This document shows positions 40,837-49,024 of a stretch of 64,000 nt of DNA, in pieces. Below the pieces are notes generated by a model. The model was not told the origin of the DNA, made no database searches, and saw only the letters and a list, made by a program, of their open reading frames with translations. Position 1 is the first letter of the stretch. Each line of letters starts with the position of its first letter. The DNA lies in the NCBI GenBank assembly GCA_903772945.1, contig CAICTM010000157.1, positions 40,191 to 104,190 on the forward strand, given 5' to 3'. The position numbers and the translations under genes were made by a program. The DNA comes from Seminavis robusta. Its lineage: Eukaryota > Bacillariophyta > Bacillariophyceae > Naviculales > Naviculaceae.

Positions 40837-41991
40837 GTACTATATGTCGAGCTACTCAAAGCCCTTTATGGGACCCTCAAAGCGGCGCTACTATTTTGGA
40901 AGAAGTTGTCAGCACAACTGATTGAGTGGGGATTCAAGATCAACCCATACGACAGATGTGTGGCGAACAAGATGATTAATGGAAAACAGTGTACAATCGC
41001 ATGGCATGTGGATGATCTCAAGATATCACACATCAGCATTGATGCGGTTGAAGGAGTGGTTGCTGACCTACAGGCCGTGTTTGGCAAGGAGGCCCCACTA
41101 ACAATCAACCGAGGAAAGGTACACGACTACCTAGGAATGAAACTGGACTATTCCGAGGACGGATATGTCAAGATAGACATGAGGGACTACGTCGAGGAGA
41201 TCCTGTCAGAGGCCCCAGAGGACATGCACGGCGAGAGCGTCACACCAGCTGCAGCACACCTCTTCCAAGTCAATCACGAAAACCCGATCAAGCTGCCAGA
41301 GGAACAAGCGCAGTTCTATCACCACATCGTCGCGAAGAGTCTATTCCTGTCCAAAAGGGGAAGGCCAGACATTCAAACAGCCGTAGCATTCCTATCCACT
41401 CGAGTGAAAAGTCCCGATGAAGACGACTACAAGAAACTGTGCCGTATGATACGGTATCTACGCGCAACAAACCAATTGGTACACAGGCTGAGTGCCGACA
41501 ATACGCAGCTCCTCAAATGGTGGGTTGATGGATCCTATGCTGTCCATCCCGACATGAAGAGCCACACAGGAGCAGCCCTTAGCCTTGGCACTGGTGTCGC
41601 TTGTGGGGCATCCACACGACAAAAACTGAACACTCGCAGTTCCACTGAGGCTGAATTGGTGGCAGTCGACGACCTGATGCCACAGGTCCTATGGACTCGA
41701 CGATTCCTAGAATCACAAGGATACGATATTTGTGACAATATCGTTTACCAAGATAATCAGAGTGCCATCCTACTGGAGAAAAATGCGAAAGCATCCAGTG
41801 GAAAGCGCACGAAACACATTGACATCCGGTATTTCTTCGTTACCGACAGAATCCGCAAGGGAGATGTCACCATCGAGTATTGTCCTACAGCTAAGATGGT
41901 GGCAGACTTCTTTACGAAGCCATTACAGGGAAGTCTGTTCATTAAGATGCGCGACTTCATCCTCGGAACCACAACAACCTTTGATGGCTGA
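40837..41991 (+). CDS. Copia pol, second part (end of RT, RNase H)
   Basis: The frame resumes at VLYVELLKALYGTLKAALLFW, the classic copia RT block, and is open to TGA at 41991. The catalytic motif is HVDD (about residue 57 of this part). RNase H begins near residue 228 with WVDGSY and includes NTRSSTEAELVAVDD, YQDNQSAI and the closing KHIDIRYFFV. It ends DFILGTTTTFDG, 36 bp before the 3' LTR. There are no stops or frameshifts in 385 codons, in contrast to the nested gypsy. It continues the protein at 32617-36247. Confidence 0.9.
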   Translation, partial: VLYVELLKALYGTLKAALLFWKKLSAQLIEWGFKINPYDRCVANKMINGKQCTIAWHVDDLKISHISIDAVEGVVADLQAVFGKEAPLTINRGKVHDYLGMKLDYSEDGYVKIDMRDYVEEILSEAPEDMHGESVTPAAAHLFQVNHENPIKLPEEQAQFYHHIVAKSLFLSKRGRPDIQTAVAFLSTRVKSPDEDDYKKLCRMIRYLRATNQLVHRLSADNTQLLKWWVDGSYAVHPDMKSHTGAALSLGTGVACGASTRQKLNTRSSTEAELVAVDDLMPQVLWTRRFLESQGYDICDNIVYQDNQSAILLEKNAKASSGKRTKHIDIRYFFVTDRIRKGDVTIEYCPTAKMVADFFTKPLQGSLFIKMRDFILGTTTTFDG

Positions 41992-42027
41992 TCGCTGAGT
42001 CGATACTCAATCAGGATCACAGGAGTG

Positions 42028-42221
42028 TGTTGGATAAGGTTGGAGGTTCCAGGACTGAGGGCCAGACTCCCAAATCTAGTTTTACTACCACCAATCGTGG
42101 TAGTATTCATAATCTTTATAGACTCTGGTTTTTATGCAATTCAACCTTCCTAGTAGACCAAGTCTTTATCTAGTTACCTGAAGGGTACTTGGAAAACTTG
42201 GGAAAGCTAGTGAATTCAACA
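42028..42221 (+). repeat. Copia 3' LTR (194 bp)
   Basis: The same sequence as 32349-32542 by eye, starting TGTTGGATAAGG and ending GAATTCAACA. A purine-rich stretch (GGATCACAGGAGTG) just before it may serve as the polypurine tract. Confidence 0.93.
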
Positions 42222-42226
42222 ATCTC
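42222..42226. repeat. Target-site duplication ATCTC, right copy
   Basis: ATCTC directly follows the copia 3' LTR and equals 32344-32348. Confidence 0.93.
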
Positions 42227-42386
42227 GTTCCACCGGGCGAGAAGTCTCGCTGTTTGATTTCGATGCTGGATTGATCTTTTCCTTACTTTTGGTAGGCTCC
42301 ACGTTTGTGTCATCTGGAACTGGATTTGCACCGTTGATTGAGCCAGTGCCCGGGTTCTTCTTCTTGTTGAATTTCCCCCTCGCCAT
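42222..42386 (-). pseudogene. 5' part of host gene split by copia insertion
   Basis: The first 55 codons of the host gene from ATG 42386 (MARGKFNKKKNPGTGS...), Lys/Ser/Asn-rich, ending RPVERD at the insertion point. The rest lies at 31768-32343. The frame runs two codons into the LTR and stops. A promoter would lie to the right, just beside the inverted-repeat element at 42484-42876. Confidence 0.75.
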
Positions 42387-42483
42387 GATCACTCCTGACA
42401 CGAAAACTTTCAAGCGCAAAATGCGCTTGAAGGTTCAATAATATGGTGTGTTGCGGCAACATCTCTCGAGTTCTCAACTCAGC

Positions 42484-42876
42484 CAGGACCGTCCGACGGT
42501 TTTCACTCAGGATTTAAAATCTCCACGGACTGAGTAAAAACTTGATCGCCACAATTAAGGGATTGTTCTTAAGGGATTGTTTAAGGGATAGTCAAAGCTT
42601 AAGGGAGTGTGGTTAAGGGATTGTTTATTTAGGGGATTGTTTAGGGGATAGTTGAAGAAATAGGGATAGTTGTATGGTGTTTCCATTTGGCGTTAAGGGA
42701 TTGTTTAGGGATAGTTCAAGATTTAAGGGATTGTTTTAAGGGATTGTTTCTTTAAGGGATTGTTTAAGGATAGTTGATGAGATAAGGGATTGTTTAAGGG
42801 ATTGTTTCAAAGGTTCATCAGTCGTGGAAATTTCAATTTGTTTTAAATCCTGTGTGAAAACCGTCGGACGGTCCTG
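42484..42876. mobile_element. MITE-like inverted-repeat element filled with short AAGGGATTGTT repeats
   Basis: The termini are near-perfect inverted repeats of about 37 bp: CAGGACCGTCCGACGGTTTTCACTCAGG... at the left, and its complement ending ...CCGTCGGACGGTCCTG at the right. In between are about ten copies of (TT)AAGGGATTGTTT or GGGATAGTT in the same direction. No coding capacity. I could not find a convincing target duplication. Confidence 0.7.
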
Positions 42877-43027
42877 TAGACTACCGTATCTGTCCTGGCA
42901 GGACTACTATTTTAAAATAATAAAGTACCTAACAGACCGTTTCAAGAACACGCAGCTTCTGCACCTCGAGGTAATACACTGGAAAAGGCCTATTTGATAG
43001 AAAAGAAGTAAAATGACATTTTATATG

Positions 43028-43346
43028 ATGGCTTAAAGGAGAGAACTGTCTGATAATCCTCTGAAAGAAACCATCCATGCTTCAGATGATTATTAGATAG
43101 ATGTCAGACAGTTGTCAGACGATTGCTAAAACCTTCACGCATGCTTCAGATCGACGATCGCTAAAACCTTCAGACGATTTCATGCTTCAGACGATTATAG
43201 TCGCGTTTCTGTCAGACGATTATTGGCAATAATCGTCTGAAGAAGTGGGGACTTCGCCAATAATCGTCTGACAGAAACTGTCTGACAAAATTGTCTTAAG
43301 ACAGTTGTCAGACGATTATAAGTTACTAGTAATTGTCAGATGATTA
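43028..43346. repeat. Cluster of direct and inverted CAGACGATTAT repeats
   Basis: The word CAGACGATTAT or its complement ATAATCGTCTG (and variants TCAGACAGT, TCAGATGATTA) occurs many times in about 320 bp. It includes the hairpin TCAGACGATTATTGGCAATAATCGTCTGA (43212-43240) and an exact 22-bp inverted pair, 43206-43227 with 43256-43277. The transcript or single strand would fold strongly. Confidence 0.85.
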
Positions 43347-43459
43347 GAGGCATCGTCTTATGTCTGTCTGATATGACTTTTAAGCACCAAGAAATGGAAT
43401 CTTCAAAAATCACGTTTTTACACAAATAAAGAACCAATTGGAGGCCTTTACCTCGAGGT

Positions 43460-43552
43460 GCTGGTGCGGACTGGTACAACCCTCGCTCATGATAAGATAG
43501 ATTGAAGAATTTACCAGGACTGCCACTTCTGAACTCGCTCGTATGCTTCTTG
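43460..43552. repeat. Dispersed repeat, right copy
   Basis: Related to 31575-31665, the 3' flank of the glycosyltransferase: CTGGTGCGGACTGGTACAACC...CATGATAAGATAGATTGAAGAATTTACCAGGACTGCC. The glycosyltransferase coding part is not duplicated next to it. Confidence 0.75.
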
Positions 43553-44109
43553 AAGATCACTCTGGCATACCAAGCTAGTGAGGAAATATTCAAACAGAGG
43601 CTCGGACCATTACTGGTACCAGAGACCTTCAAGAAGCGCTTTTTGTCCTTCAGGGGGAGCGAAAGTGCAGTGGCTGTAGTGGTGATTTGTCGTCGATTTG
43701 CCAGTTTGTTGGACGGGCACGGGTCTTCGCTCGTATTGCGGTTGCATGATAGCTATGCTATGGATAGGCAATCGCTTATGTTTGCACCACAGATACATAG
43801 GTGACTCGACTCGCTCGACTCGACTCGGAGGACCAGCAGGACCTGTTTGAGGCCAGGTCTCGTGGGAGACCAGCACAATCATGTTCAACTCCCACGGCCG
43901 CCTCCCAAGCATTGCTGGAAGCTACATGCTACATTGTCATGTATACCAGTAGGACCTTTTTTGTTGCACAGCTTTACCAGCAGGACCTTTTAGTGCATGA
44001 AGAACTGGACGAAGTTGCCTGGAGTATTCAGTCCGGTTGCAGTTTTCCGGACACTCGGGAGACAGGTTTCTGTTCTACGGAAAGCACAGGACAGATTTGG
44101 TCAGGGTAG

Positions 44110-44310
44110 TCAGGTAAACTTAGGTTCAAGCCACAAACAACTATTAAATAAAAGAAAATTGGTTACCGCATCTACCTGACCTAAAACTCTTTGAGCCCAC
44201 CTTGTAAGCTCTTGAACTGCTCTTGTGACATCCGATACAGCCACAACAGCTTGTGCACGTAACTTCTTTAAATCTCTCATAGATTCAATGTCATCTATAC
44301 CGGTATTCAT
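44110..44310 (-). CDS. Possible small protein or first exon
   Basis: ATG 44310 opens a 66-codon frame. The first 45 residues (starting MNTGIDDIESMRDLKKLRAQ, then an Ala/Val/Arg helix ending LGQ) look like a coiled-coil segment, and just after this comes CAG|GTAGAT, a usable splice donor. The remainder to the stop looks less protein-like. I could not find the next exon. Family unknown. Confidence 0.22.
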   Translation of the reverse strand: MNTGIDDIESMRDLKKLRAQAVVAVSDVTRAVQELTRWAQRVLGQVDAVTNFLLFNSCLWLEPKFT

Positions 44311-44624
44311 GTTGACTGTGGTGTTTATTGTACATCATCTTGAAAGTTTTTAGCTAAGCTTTTACAGAATGCTTAAATGCCATGTCCGAACTGTGTTTCA
44401 GAAAAAGTAAGGCACGTGGCATCAACCTGGGTACAGCGAACTGGGATTGATTCATTGATTGATTGATGTGTCCTCAGTTCCTTCTCTCACTTTTTTGTGT
44501 GCATCCAATCATCCAAATCTTTGCCGGCCCCGGACAATTCAAAACCATAGCAACAACAACAACAGCAGTAGCAACAACAACAAACTGCAGCAACATTCAA
44601 CACGACAGGACACAAATTATCGTC
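44311..44624. other. Upstream region of the DUF6824 gene
   Basis: It includes a CAA/CAG-rich leader (44548-44600). The frame of the next gene is open from an ATG at 44466; translation from there would add a signal-like stretch (MCPQFLLSLFCVHPIIQIF) followed by polyThr. I treat it as 5' UTR. Confidence 0.4.
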
Positions 44625-45326
44625 ATGCCATCTGCAAGCAAAATATCTCGTACTTTGGAAATGACTCCTCTTCCTGATTGGTTTGTTCCTGGACCTCGCC
44701 ATGTGATCTGCGCCAAAGGAAAGCAGGCAAAGGAACATGCTGCCAACCAACTGTTGAAATCATTGATTCATCAGCACCTAGAAGAATACAAGCGATGTCC
44801 CTCCAAGCTAGAACGATCATTTATTGTCTCCAAGATTCTCAAATGTATTCGGAACGGAGGGGAAGGCGGTTTTGTTCGCAAATTGAATGGACGATGGAGT
44901 GATATCGGAGATAGAAATGCCAGGGAGAAGATTGGACAATCCTTTCGCGACAGTCTTGGTCACATCTTCAAATCCTCGACTCGGGCCAAGGCGTGCTTTC
45001 GGCAACGTCGGTCAAGCGACAGTGACATTCATCCCGCACCCATTGTACCTTTCTTTGCCATGTCAGACAATGTCAGATATCGTCATTCTGTCAGTCTTGA
45101 CGGCACCGATGCTTTCACTCCTTCAATACTGGCACAAGATGACACGGAATTGGAATTAACGGACTTGGAACCACTGCCATTGTCAAAGGGGATTGCTGTG
45201 GATTTGAACGAAATGTCCCAGGTTTCATCGGAACCCCCTGAGGATGCGTCTTTCCGAGAGGCCATGGAGGAAATGTTTCAGTGCCACTTTTCCGGATCTT
45301 CAACACGATCTGCACATTCCGTGTAG
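44625..45326 (+). CDS. DUF6824-domain protein
   Basis: A 233-residue protein (ATG 44625). The domain, about residues 15-110, has the DUF6824 pattern: PDWFVPGPRHVICAKGKQAKEH (usual P-H-D-V-x-x-G-R-G-K), NQLLKSLIHQHLEEY, SKLERSFIVSKILKCIR, and FVRKLNGRWSDIGDRNAREKIGQSFRD (usual F-x-x-G-R-W-x-x-I-G-D-x-x-A-R-E-K). These proteins are numerous in diatoms; their role is unestablished, with DNA-related regulation often assumed. The C-terminal half is acidic and disordered, ending in a short helix EAMEEMFQCHF. Here Cys-Ala-Lys replaces the common Cys-Gly-Arg in the entry motif. Confidence 0.8.
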   Translation: MPSASKISRTLEMTPLPDWFVPGPRHVICAKGKQAKEHAANQLLKSLIHQHLEEYKRCPSKLERSFIVSKILKCIRNGGEGGFVRKLNGRWSDIGDRNAREKIGQSFRDSLGHIFKSSTRAKACFRQRRSSDSDIHPAPIVPFFAMSDNVRYRHSVSLDGTDAFTPSILAQDDTELELTDLEPLPLSKGIAVDLNEMSQVSSEPPEDASFREAMEEMFQCHFSGSSTRSAHSV

Positions 45327-46023
45327 AGTAGAGTGACGAGTCAGCCATCAACATCATATGTAACGAATACACAACTTCCATATCATTGTACCAGTACAAC
45401 GTTTTAGTTGTGCGCACGCAGACGAGTTTAGGTCCATGGTCCGGCACCAGTTAGCAGTGGCATAGGAATTATGTATCGGTACAACACCACGCTAGAAGAG
45501 CCAAGTGATGACCTTGGGGGCTTGGAGTTGGCTGTGAACAAAAAGCCCGCTACCGGTCTGGTGCCGTCTGATGTCACCCAGTGGTGTGAGCTATTTGGGG
45601 TCGAATGCACGTCGCCGGTCAACACACAACACACAGCCCAGACCAAAAGGCTGGGTGGGTAGAACGCCATGGACATGAAGGCCATATGTGTACACATATG
45701 GAAGTAAAATATATGGCAGTGTAGATTTGGTCTGCGGCTGCTGGCTGCGTTGCTTGTGGTTTGTGGTTTGAAGAAATCCCTCTCTTGCTTGCTACCGGTA
45801 GCCAGTTGTTTCTTTCTGAATGCGACTAAAACACGACTATCACGGATTCCCCAGGGACAAGCCGGAGGGCTGAATGCCCCTGCTGGCTTCAAATATTAGC
45901 TTGATTGTGGCGAGAGGAAGACCTAAAACAGCATTGTGGAATTGGAGCTTCCTGCTGCCGGCGGTAGCCGTTGCATCCCATACACCGTCCCTTGGAATGT
46001 AATTCTTTTTACTTGTAATTAAG
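45327..46023. other. Intergenic between convergent genes
   Basis: No supported gene. A minus frame across 45428-45892 is open but lacks ATG and has shadow-like composition. A palindrome CATATGTGTACACATATG lies at about 45681-45700. Confidence 0.45.
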
Positions 46024-46677
46024 TTACTGTTGCAGCTGCTCCTCGAGTGGATCCCGAGCTTGCGCTGTTATGCCACTAGCAGCCCGTTTCAGCCCCTGAT
46101 AGCCATTCTGGGCAACTGCCAGCAAACTTTCCAGCTTGTGCCCAGTAGAGACAATGATAAAGCCAAGCCAAAAGACCATGCCGAGAAAAGGGAAAATCAT
46201 CATGGACAACAGAGCCAAGAGGGACAGATGCACGGAAGCAGTGATGGTGGCACTTATATTGCGCCCCATGGGTAGAAGTAAGACGGGAAAGAGGGGCGGA
46301 ACTATCAACATTGCAATTGGTGCATAATACCACAAGTGAATGCCATGGATCCAAGACTCAAACAAGCACACTCCAACAGCCACCGCCAGGAATCCAATGT
46401 TCTCTTCCAGCGTAGTGGTGATAGAGTTGTCTGATGTTGCTGCTGGACTTGTTTGTGTGGTGTCCACTGTAGTGTGGCTTGGTACGGGTAGTCTGATGTT
46501 TGTCTCTGGTTTGGTTCTCTGGTGCACCCGTATGCTGCTGTTATGCATAGAAGAAAAGCTCGAAGACTCGAGTTCCCCTGTGGTGGTTGCTGTTGAAGTG
46601 CCGGTCCTGGTGCTGGATCCGTTTCGTTTCAACATTCTTCTCAAAAGTTTGGGTAATATTCTTCGAGGGCGAGTCAT
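46024..46677 (-). CDS. Small multi-pass membrane protein of unknown family
   Basis: 217 residues from ATG 46677. The head is basic and Ser/Thr-rich (RRILPKLLRRMLKRNGSS). From about residue 88 two hydrophobic blocks follow: FLAVAVGVCLFESWIHGIHLW plus YYAPIAMLIVPPLFPVLLLP, then SLLALLSMMIFPFLGMVFWLGFIIV, i.e. about four membrane segments. A short amphipathic tail (NGYQGLKRAASGI) closes it. No known domain recognised. A decayed tandem copy lies just upstream on the same strand (47016-47583). Confidence 0.7.
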   Translation of the reverse strand: MTRPRRILPKLLRRMLKRNGSSTRTGTSTATTTGELESSSFSSMHNSSIRVHQRTKPETNIRLPVPSHTTVDTTQTSPAATSDNSITTTLEENIGFLAVAVGVCLFESWIHGIHLWYYAPIAMLIVPPLFPVLLLPMGRNISATITASVHLSLLALLSMMIFPFLGMVFWLGFIIVSTGHKLESLLAVAQNGYQGLKRAASGITAQARDPLEEQLQQ

Positions 46678-47015
46678 GGTGGTGGTTGTGATGATTTTGA
46701 AACTACATGTGTATGATACAATATTGTCTTGCAGCTACCGGGAAGATCTGTCTGGGTTGCATGCGAAGCTGGCTATTTCCAGTTAGTTAGTTGCTGTCCA
46801 GTCGGGTCGAGTTGGGTCAGTCGAGTCAATCGTTGAGTCCATGAAAAGGCAAGACCCAGCTCTAGCTAGCTCGGTGCGACGTCATCTACTAGCTAGTATC
46901 TGTGACCGCACCAAGGATTGTTGCAGGGTAGGTGGATGGAACAACATGGGTATGACGGCCATCTGGAAGCAAAACCGTGGCGTTTATGAATGCAATGGAA
47001 GAACAACTACAATCG
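46678..47015. other. Intergenic between functional gene and decayed copy
   Basis: Contains the promoter of the membrane-protein gene. GTCGGGTCGAGTTGGGTCAGTCGAGTC near 46798-46825 is another instance of the CGAGTC word cluster. A comparable GTCGAGTCGAGTC sits beyond the start of the decayed copy at about 47718, so the duplicated unit included this upstream part. Confidence 0.5.
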
Positions 47016-47583
47016 TTACACCCACCACATGGAAGCCAAAGCAGCCCGTTTCAGCCCCCCCTCATAGCCAACTCTCAGAAAATTTCCAGGGTATTCCCAG
47101 CAAAGACAAAGATACATCAGATCCAAAAGAATATACTGGGAGGACAAATCACCATGCATGGACATAAAGTTCAAGAAGGAAACATGCGTGAGAGCAGAGA
47201 TAATTCCCAGCATGGGTTGAAATAAAATGAGAAAGAGGGTTGGAACTATCAACATTGCAATTGGTGCATACCACAAGCAAAGACCATGAATCCAAGCCAC
47301 AAACAAGCACAGTCCAGCAGCCACTGTCAGGAATCCAATGTTCTCTTGCAGTGTAGTGGTGACAGGAGAATTGTGGCCATCTGATGTTGCTAGACTTTGT
47401 GTGGTATCATCCACTGTGATGCGGCGCGGTACATGTAGTCTGGCGTTTGTCTCTGTTTCGGTTCTCTGATAAACTCCAAGTCTCGAGTTCTGTTGTGGTG
47501 GTCGCTGTTGAAGTGTGGAGCATGGTGCTGGAGCTATTTCGTTTCAACCTTTTTCTAAACAGTTTAGGCAATATTTGAATCAT
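47016..47583 (-). pseudogene. Decayed tandem copy of the small membrane protein gene
   Basis: From an ATG at 47583 it begins MIQILPKLFRKRLKRNSSST, parallel to the active copy. It has lost a segment corresponding to about 15 codons with a frameshift (the frame then ends ...CTAPHHSG-stop). In another frame it continues with RTETETNARLHVPRRITVDD and ENIGFLTVAAGLCLFVAWIHGLCLWYAPIAMLIVPTLF, and shifts again near the third membrane segment. The last recognisable block is GGLKRAA. At least two frameshifts make it a pseudogene. Confidence 0.8.
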
Positions 47584-47944
47584 GGTGGTGGTGGTGGTGG
47601 TGGTGGTGTGGTGTGGTGGTTTTGAAACTATGATACAATCGTCTCGCGGCCACCAACCCTCTCATGTAGCCAGCGTACCCGTGCCAAGATCTGGATGAAT
47701 GTGTCCAGTCGATTCTCAGTCGAGTCGAGTCTGCCAAGCTGCCAAGGCAAGCGTATNNNNNNNNNCCAAGACTATTGTGACTCTCCCAACGGATTTTGGA
47801 CATTGGCCCAGCACATCATCAAGCCATGGCATGGCCCGATGATCTCTCACCGCCACAAAATACACAGTGGCGATTGTATATTGTACGAACCAACGATTAG
47901 TAAAGCAGCAAGGAACAATTACTAAAACAGCAAGCAAGCAAAGA
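47584..47944. other. Intergenic with assembly gap
   Basis: A GGT repeat (47582-47620; read as CAC/ACC on the minus strand) lies upstream of the decayed gene. Nine undetermined bases are at 47757-47765. The frame of the next gene is open from 47867 but without ATG until 47945. Confidence 0.5.
47757..47765. other. Run of nine N
   Basis: Undetermined bases in the supplied sequence, in non-coding DNA. Confidence 1.
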
Positions 47945-49024
47945 ATGGTGAAACAGAGCCTTCACGAACAACGCAAGCTGTCCGACGCCATGGCGGCAGC
48001 GGAGAAAGAGCGGGCTGCTGCCATTGCCGAACGATTGGCATATCAACAAAAATTGCAGGAAATTGCTGCGGCCGAAGCAGCCGAAGCCCTGGAAGCGTTG
48101 GAGGCAACTCGAGAACTGGCGCGAGGTCGAGGTATTGCGCGTCTGGTCATGACTCTGGTGGGTGTGGTTCTGATAGGAACTTATTCCTTCTTCAAAGAAG
48201 AGCATCTCTTGGTGATGGAATCCAACAACAACGCCACCAATGTGCAGACCAAATTTGCCAGTGCCGTCAGCAGTGACAGCTCACTACCATCACAACTACC
48301 ATCACTACATGACTACAGTATCAACATGAGTTCCTTGCCATTGCCATCGATGGAACCCTTTGACATGTCCCAATTCACGGCCATTCACTTGTACCATGTG
48401 CGGAAAGCCGGCGGTTCCACGGTCCGACGATACCTTGAGAAAGTGGCCAAACACCACAAGATGAAATACTCGGTCAATGAGGGGTACTGCTACCGCGGAA
48501 ATCAAAAGCGCCCCAAAACACTCATGATTACCATGGTCCGAGATCCCCTGGCGCGAGCCGAGTCGTCCTATTGGTTTGAAGGAGAAGTCAATGCCAGCAA
48601 TCCACATAGTTTTCGGGACTGGGTCAAAAAGCAAAAAGTAAAGGGCTGGAGAAAAGCCGTCGATGAACGAGGAACGTTTGTATGGGGATGTGCATCGAAC
48701 TGTTTGACCAAATGGTTTTCCGGCGGTGTACCGGGAAATGTCACCAAAGCCAAACACGTTCTCGAACACGATTTTCATCTCATTATTCAACAAAATCGAA
48801 TGGACGATCTACGCTACAAACGATGGATATCGTACATGTTGGATGTCCCTGGGGTGCGAATGGAACACAAGAATCCATCCCGCAAGAATCATCTAGCCAG
48901 ACTGGCAAGTGCGGGGCCGACTCCACAAGATCGAGAGCACTTGAAAGAAATCAATCAAGACGATTTTGAATTGCTGGATTATATATTGCCGCGACGATCC
49001 GATTTGGATGGATACATCTACTAG
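47945..49024 (+). CDS. Type II membrane sulfotransferase, copy 2
   Basis: 359 residues from ATG 47945. An Ala/Glu-rich helix (about 15-60: EKERAAAIAERLAYQQKLQE... ) probably forms a cytosolic coiled coil; the copy at 27827 has none. One membrane anchor follows (ARLVMTLVGVVLIGTYSFF, about 65-83). The PAPS loop is HVRKAGGSTVRRY (about 150) and the 3'-phosphate site is VRDPLARAESSYW (about 199). Shared with copy 1: SMEPFDMSQ, AIHLYHVRKAGG, KVAKHHK, EGYCYRG, TKAKHVLEHDFHLI and the C-terminal D-x-x-L-L-x-Y-x-L. It should be a lumenal Golgi sulfotransferase; acceptor unknown. Confidence 0.84.
   Translation: MVKQSLHEQRKLSDAMAAAEKERAAAIAERLAYQQKLQEIAAAEAAEALEALEATRELARGRGIARLVMTLVGVVLIGTYSFFKEEHLLVMESNNNATNVQTKFASAVSSDSSLPSQLPSLHDYSINMSSLPLPSMEPFDMSQFTAIHLYHVRKAGGSTVRRYLEKVAKHHKMKYSVNEGYCYRGNQKRPKTLMITMVRDPLARAESSYWFEGEVNASNPHSFRDWVKKQKVKGWRKAVDERGTFVWGCASNCLTKWFSGGVPGNVTKAKHVLEHDFHLIIQQNRMDDLRYKRWISYMLDVPGVRMEHKNPSRKNHLARLASAGPTPQDREHLKEINQDDFELLDYILPRRSDLDGYIY

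Larger units (their letters stand above)
32349..42221 (+). mobile_element. Ty1/copia (CoDi-like) LTR retrotransposon carrying a nested gypsy element
   Basis: 9,873 bp with LTRs at both ends (194 bp, TGTTG...CAACA, identical by eye), a perfect 5-bp target duplication, and a fused gag-pol frame in copia order: gag, protease, integrase, reverse transcriptase, RNase H. Without the nested insertion (36248 to about 40830) the element would be about 5.3 kb. It interrupts a host gene. The protease LDNQST, the integrase MDGEFEPLR...EHVPEIER and the RT HVDD are the style of diatom CoDi elements. Identical LTRs argue for recent transposition of this copy. Confidence 0.93.
42387..44109. other. Repeat-dense intergenic region
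   Basis: It contains the MITE-like element, the fold-back cluster and the right copy of the dispersed repeat described separately. Apart from these I see no gene. CGACTCGACTCG words occur near 43806-43826. Confidence 0.5.

Noticed and set aside
43028-43346. CRISPR array
   Set aside because: Repeats are in both orientations with irregular spacing, in a eukaryotic context.
45428-45892. 154-codon minus frame
   Set aside because: No ATG start and composition like a shadow frame.
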